A DNA stretch of 52,960 bases, taken from positions 1-52,960 of the forward strand of contig CAYXOX010000006.1 of assembly GCA_964466745.1 (NCBI GenBank), in the 5' to 3' direction. The DNA is from CAYXOX01 sp964466745 (GTDB lineage: Bacteria; Pseudomonadota; Alphaproteobacteria; Rhodobacterales; Rhodobacteraceae). Below, piece by piece: positions 52,584 to 52,960 of the stretch. How positions within the stretch are numbered: position 1 is the stretch's first letter; every line of letters starts with the position of its first letter. The notes under the pieces were generated by a model. That model ran no database searches and was not told where the DNA came from. It was given only the letters and a program-made list of their open reading frames with translations. A program made the position numbers and the translations under genes.

Positions 52584-52960
52584 TCAGTTCTTTTCCTTGT
52601 CGACCATCTTGCCGGCCGAGATCCAAGGCATCATGCCGCGTAGCTTCTCGCCGGTTTTTTCGATCTCGTGCTCGTCGTTGATCCGGCGCGTGGCCTTGAA
52701 GAAGGGTTGGCCGACGGCGTTTTCCTGCATGAAGTCACGCACGAACTTGCCGGTCTGGATGTCGGTGAGGATCTCTTTCATCACCTTCTTCGTCTGCTCC
52801 TTGGGCAACACGCGGGGGCCGGAGACGTATTCGCCATACTCGGCGGTGTTCGAGATCGAGTAGTTCATGTTGGCGATACCGCCCTCGTAGATCAGATCGA
52901 CGATGAGCTTGACCTCGTGCAGGCACTCGAAATAGGCCATCTCGGGCTCGTATCCGGCTT
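52584..52960 (-). CDS. ilvC: ketol-acid reductoisomerase, C-terminal part
   Basis: The frame is open to the window edge, so only the last 125 or so residues are present. The sequence AGYEPEMAYFECLHE...MNYSISNTAEYGEY matches the C-terminal helical domain of class I ketol-acid reductoisomerase, including the Glu residues that bind Mg and substrate. The enzyme acts in valine, isoleucine and leucine synthesis. The gene is followed by a strong terminator. Confidence 0.96.
   Translation of the reverse strand, partial: AGYEPEMAYFECLHEVKLIVDLIYEGGIANMNYSISNTAEYGEYVSGPRVLPKEQTKKVMKEILTDIQTGKFVRDFMQENAVGQPFFKATRRINDEHEIEKTGEKLRGMMPWISAGKMVDKEKN

Overview
The window comes from a high-GC alphaproteobacterium, most likely a Rhodobacterales/Rhodobacteraceae member. 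The evidence is the opgG-opgI-opgH gene order, the alphaproteobacterial-type MetRS, the MoxR/DUF58/DUF4159 operon, and dense operons with ATGA or TGATG start-stop overlaps. It is a draft scaffold: a run of ten Ns at 7405-7414 falls inside a Rieske ferredoxin gene.

Layout. 1-5673 (minus): a MoxR-type AAA ATPase, a DUF58 protein, a DUF4159/BatA-like membrane protein and a partial VWA-like membrane protein, translationally coupled in part; a divergent DUF1285 gene follows at 5766. 6529-17742 (minus): one long operon, faced by a divergent LacI-family regulator at 18112, holding an ABC sugar/polyol-type importer (binding protein, two permeases, two non-identical ATPases), a Gfo/Idh/MocA oxidoreductase, a sugar-isomerase-like TIM barrel, a DUF4432 aldose-epimerase-like protein, a membrane fatty-acid-desaturase-like oxygenase, a Rieske ferredoxin and a divergent PanB-like protein. 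19246-21000 (minus): a putative clan-A glycoside hydrolase with a C-terminal hydrophobic tail. 21823-25305 (plus): opgG-opgI-opgH for osmoregulated periplasmic glucans, followed to 30314 by envelope genes (a flippase/LPG-synthase-like membrane protein, an EEP-family hydrolase, cytochrome b561, a CDP-alcohol phosphatidyltransferase, an LtaS/OpgB-like sulfatase-fold membrane enzyme). 30348-34673 (plus): a second ABC sugar importer. 34710-52960: mostly housekeeping and scattered genes: rhomboid protease, a TPR protein, a 2OG-Fe(II) oxygenase, tRNA-Leu(UAA), an unknown barrel/glycosyltransferase pair, an orphan hybrid histidine kinase, metG, an SDR, an MFS transporter, a GT-B-like glycosyltransferase, a UPF0173 hydrolase, a ceramidase-family protein, gatC-gatA, a lipoprotein, an AmpD-like amidase, rnpB, a DMT exporter and the 3' end of ilvC.

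The most notable system is the 6.5-19.1 kb locus. It combines importer, regulator, sugar/cyclitol-type dehydrogenase, isomerase and epimerase genes with a MocD/MocE-like oxygenase pair (the arrangement known from rhizopine catabolism) and a PanB homologue that lacks several PanB metal and substrate ligands. My inference is a catabolic pathway for an O-methylated or otherwise substituted cyclitol or sugar that starts with oxidative attack. Its two ABC ATPases carry complementary defects that predict one competent and one degenerate ATP site. A second notable signal is a long perfect inverted repeat in the metG leader whose 3' arm contains the Shine-Dalgarno sequence.
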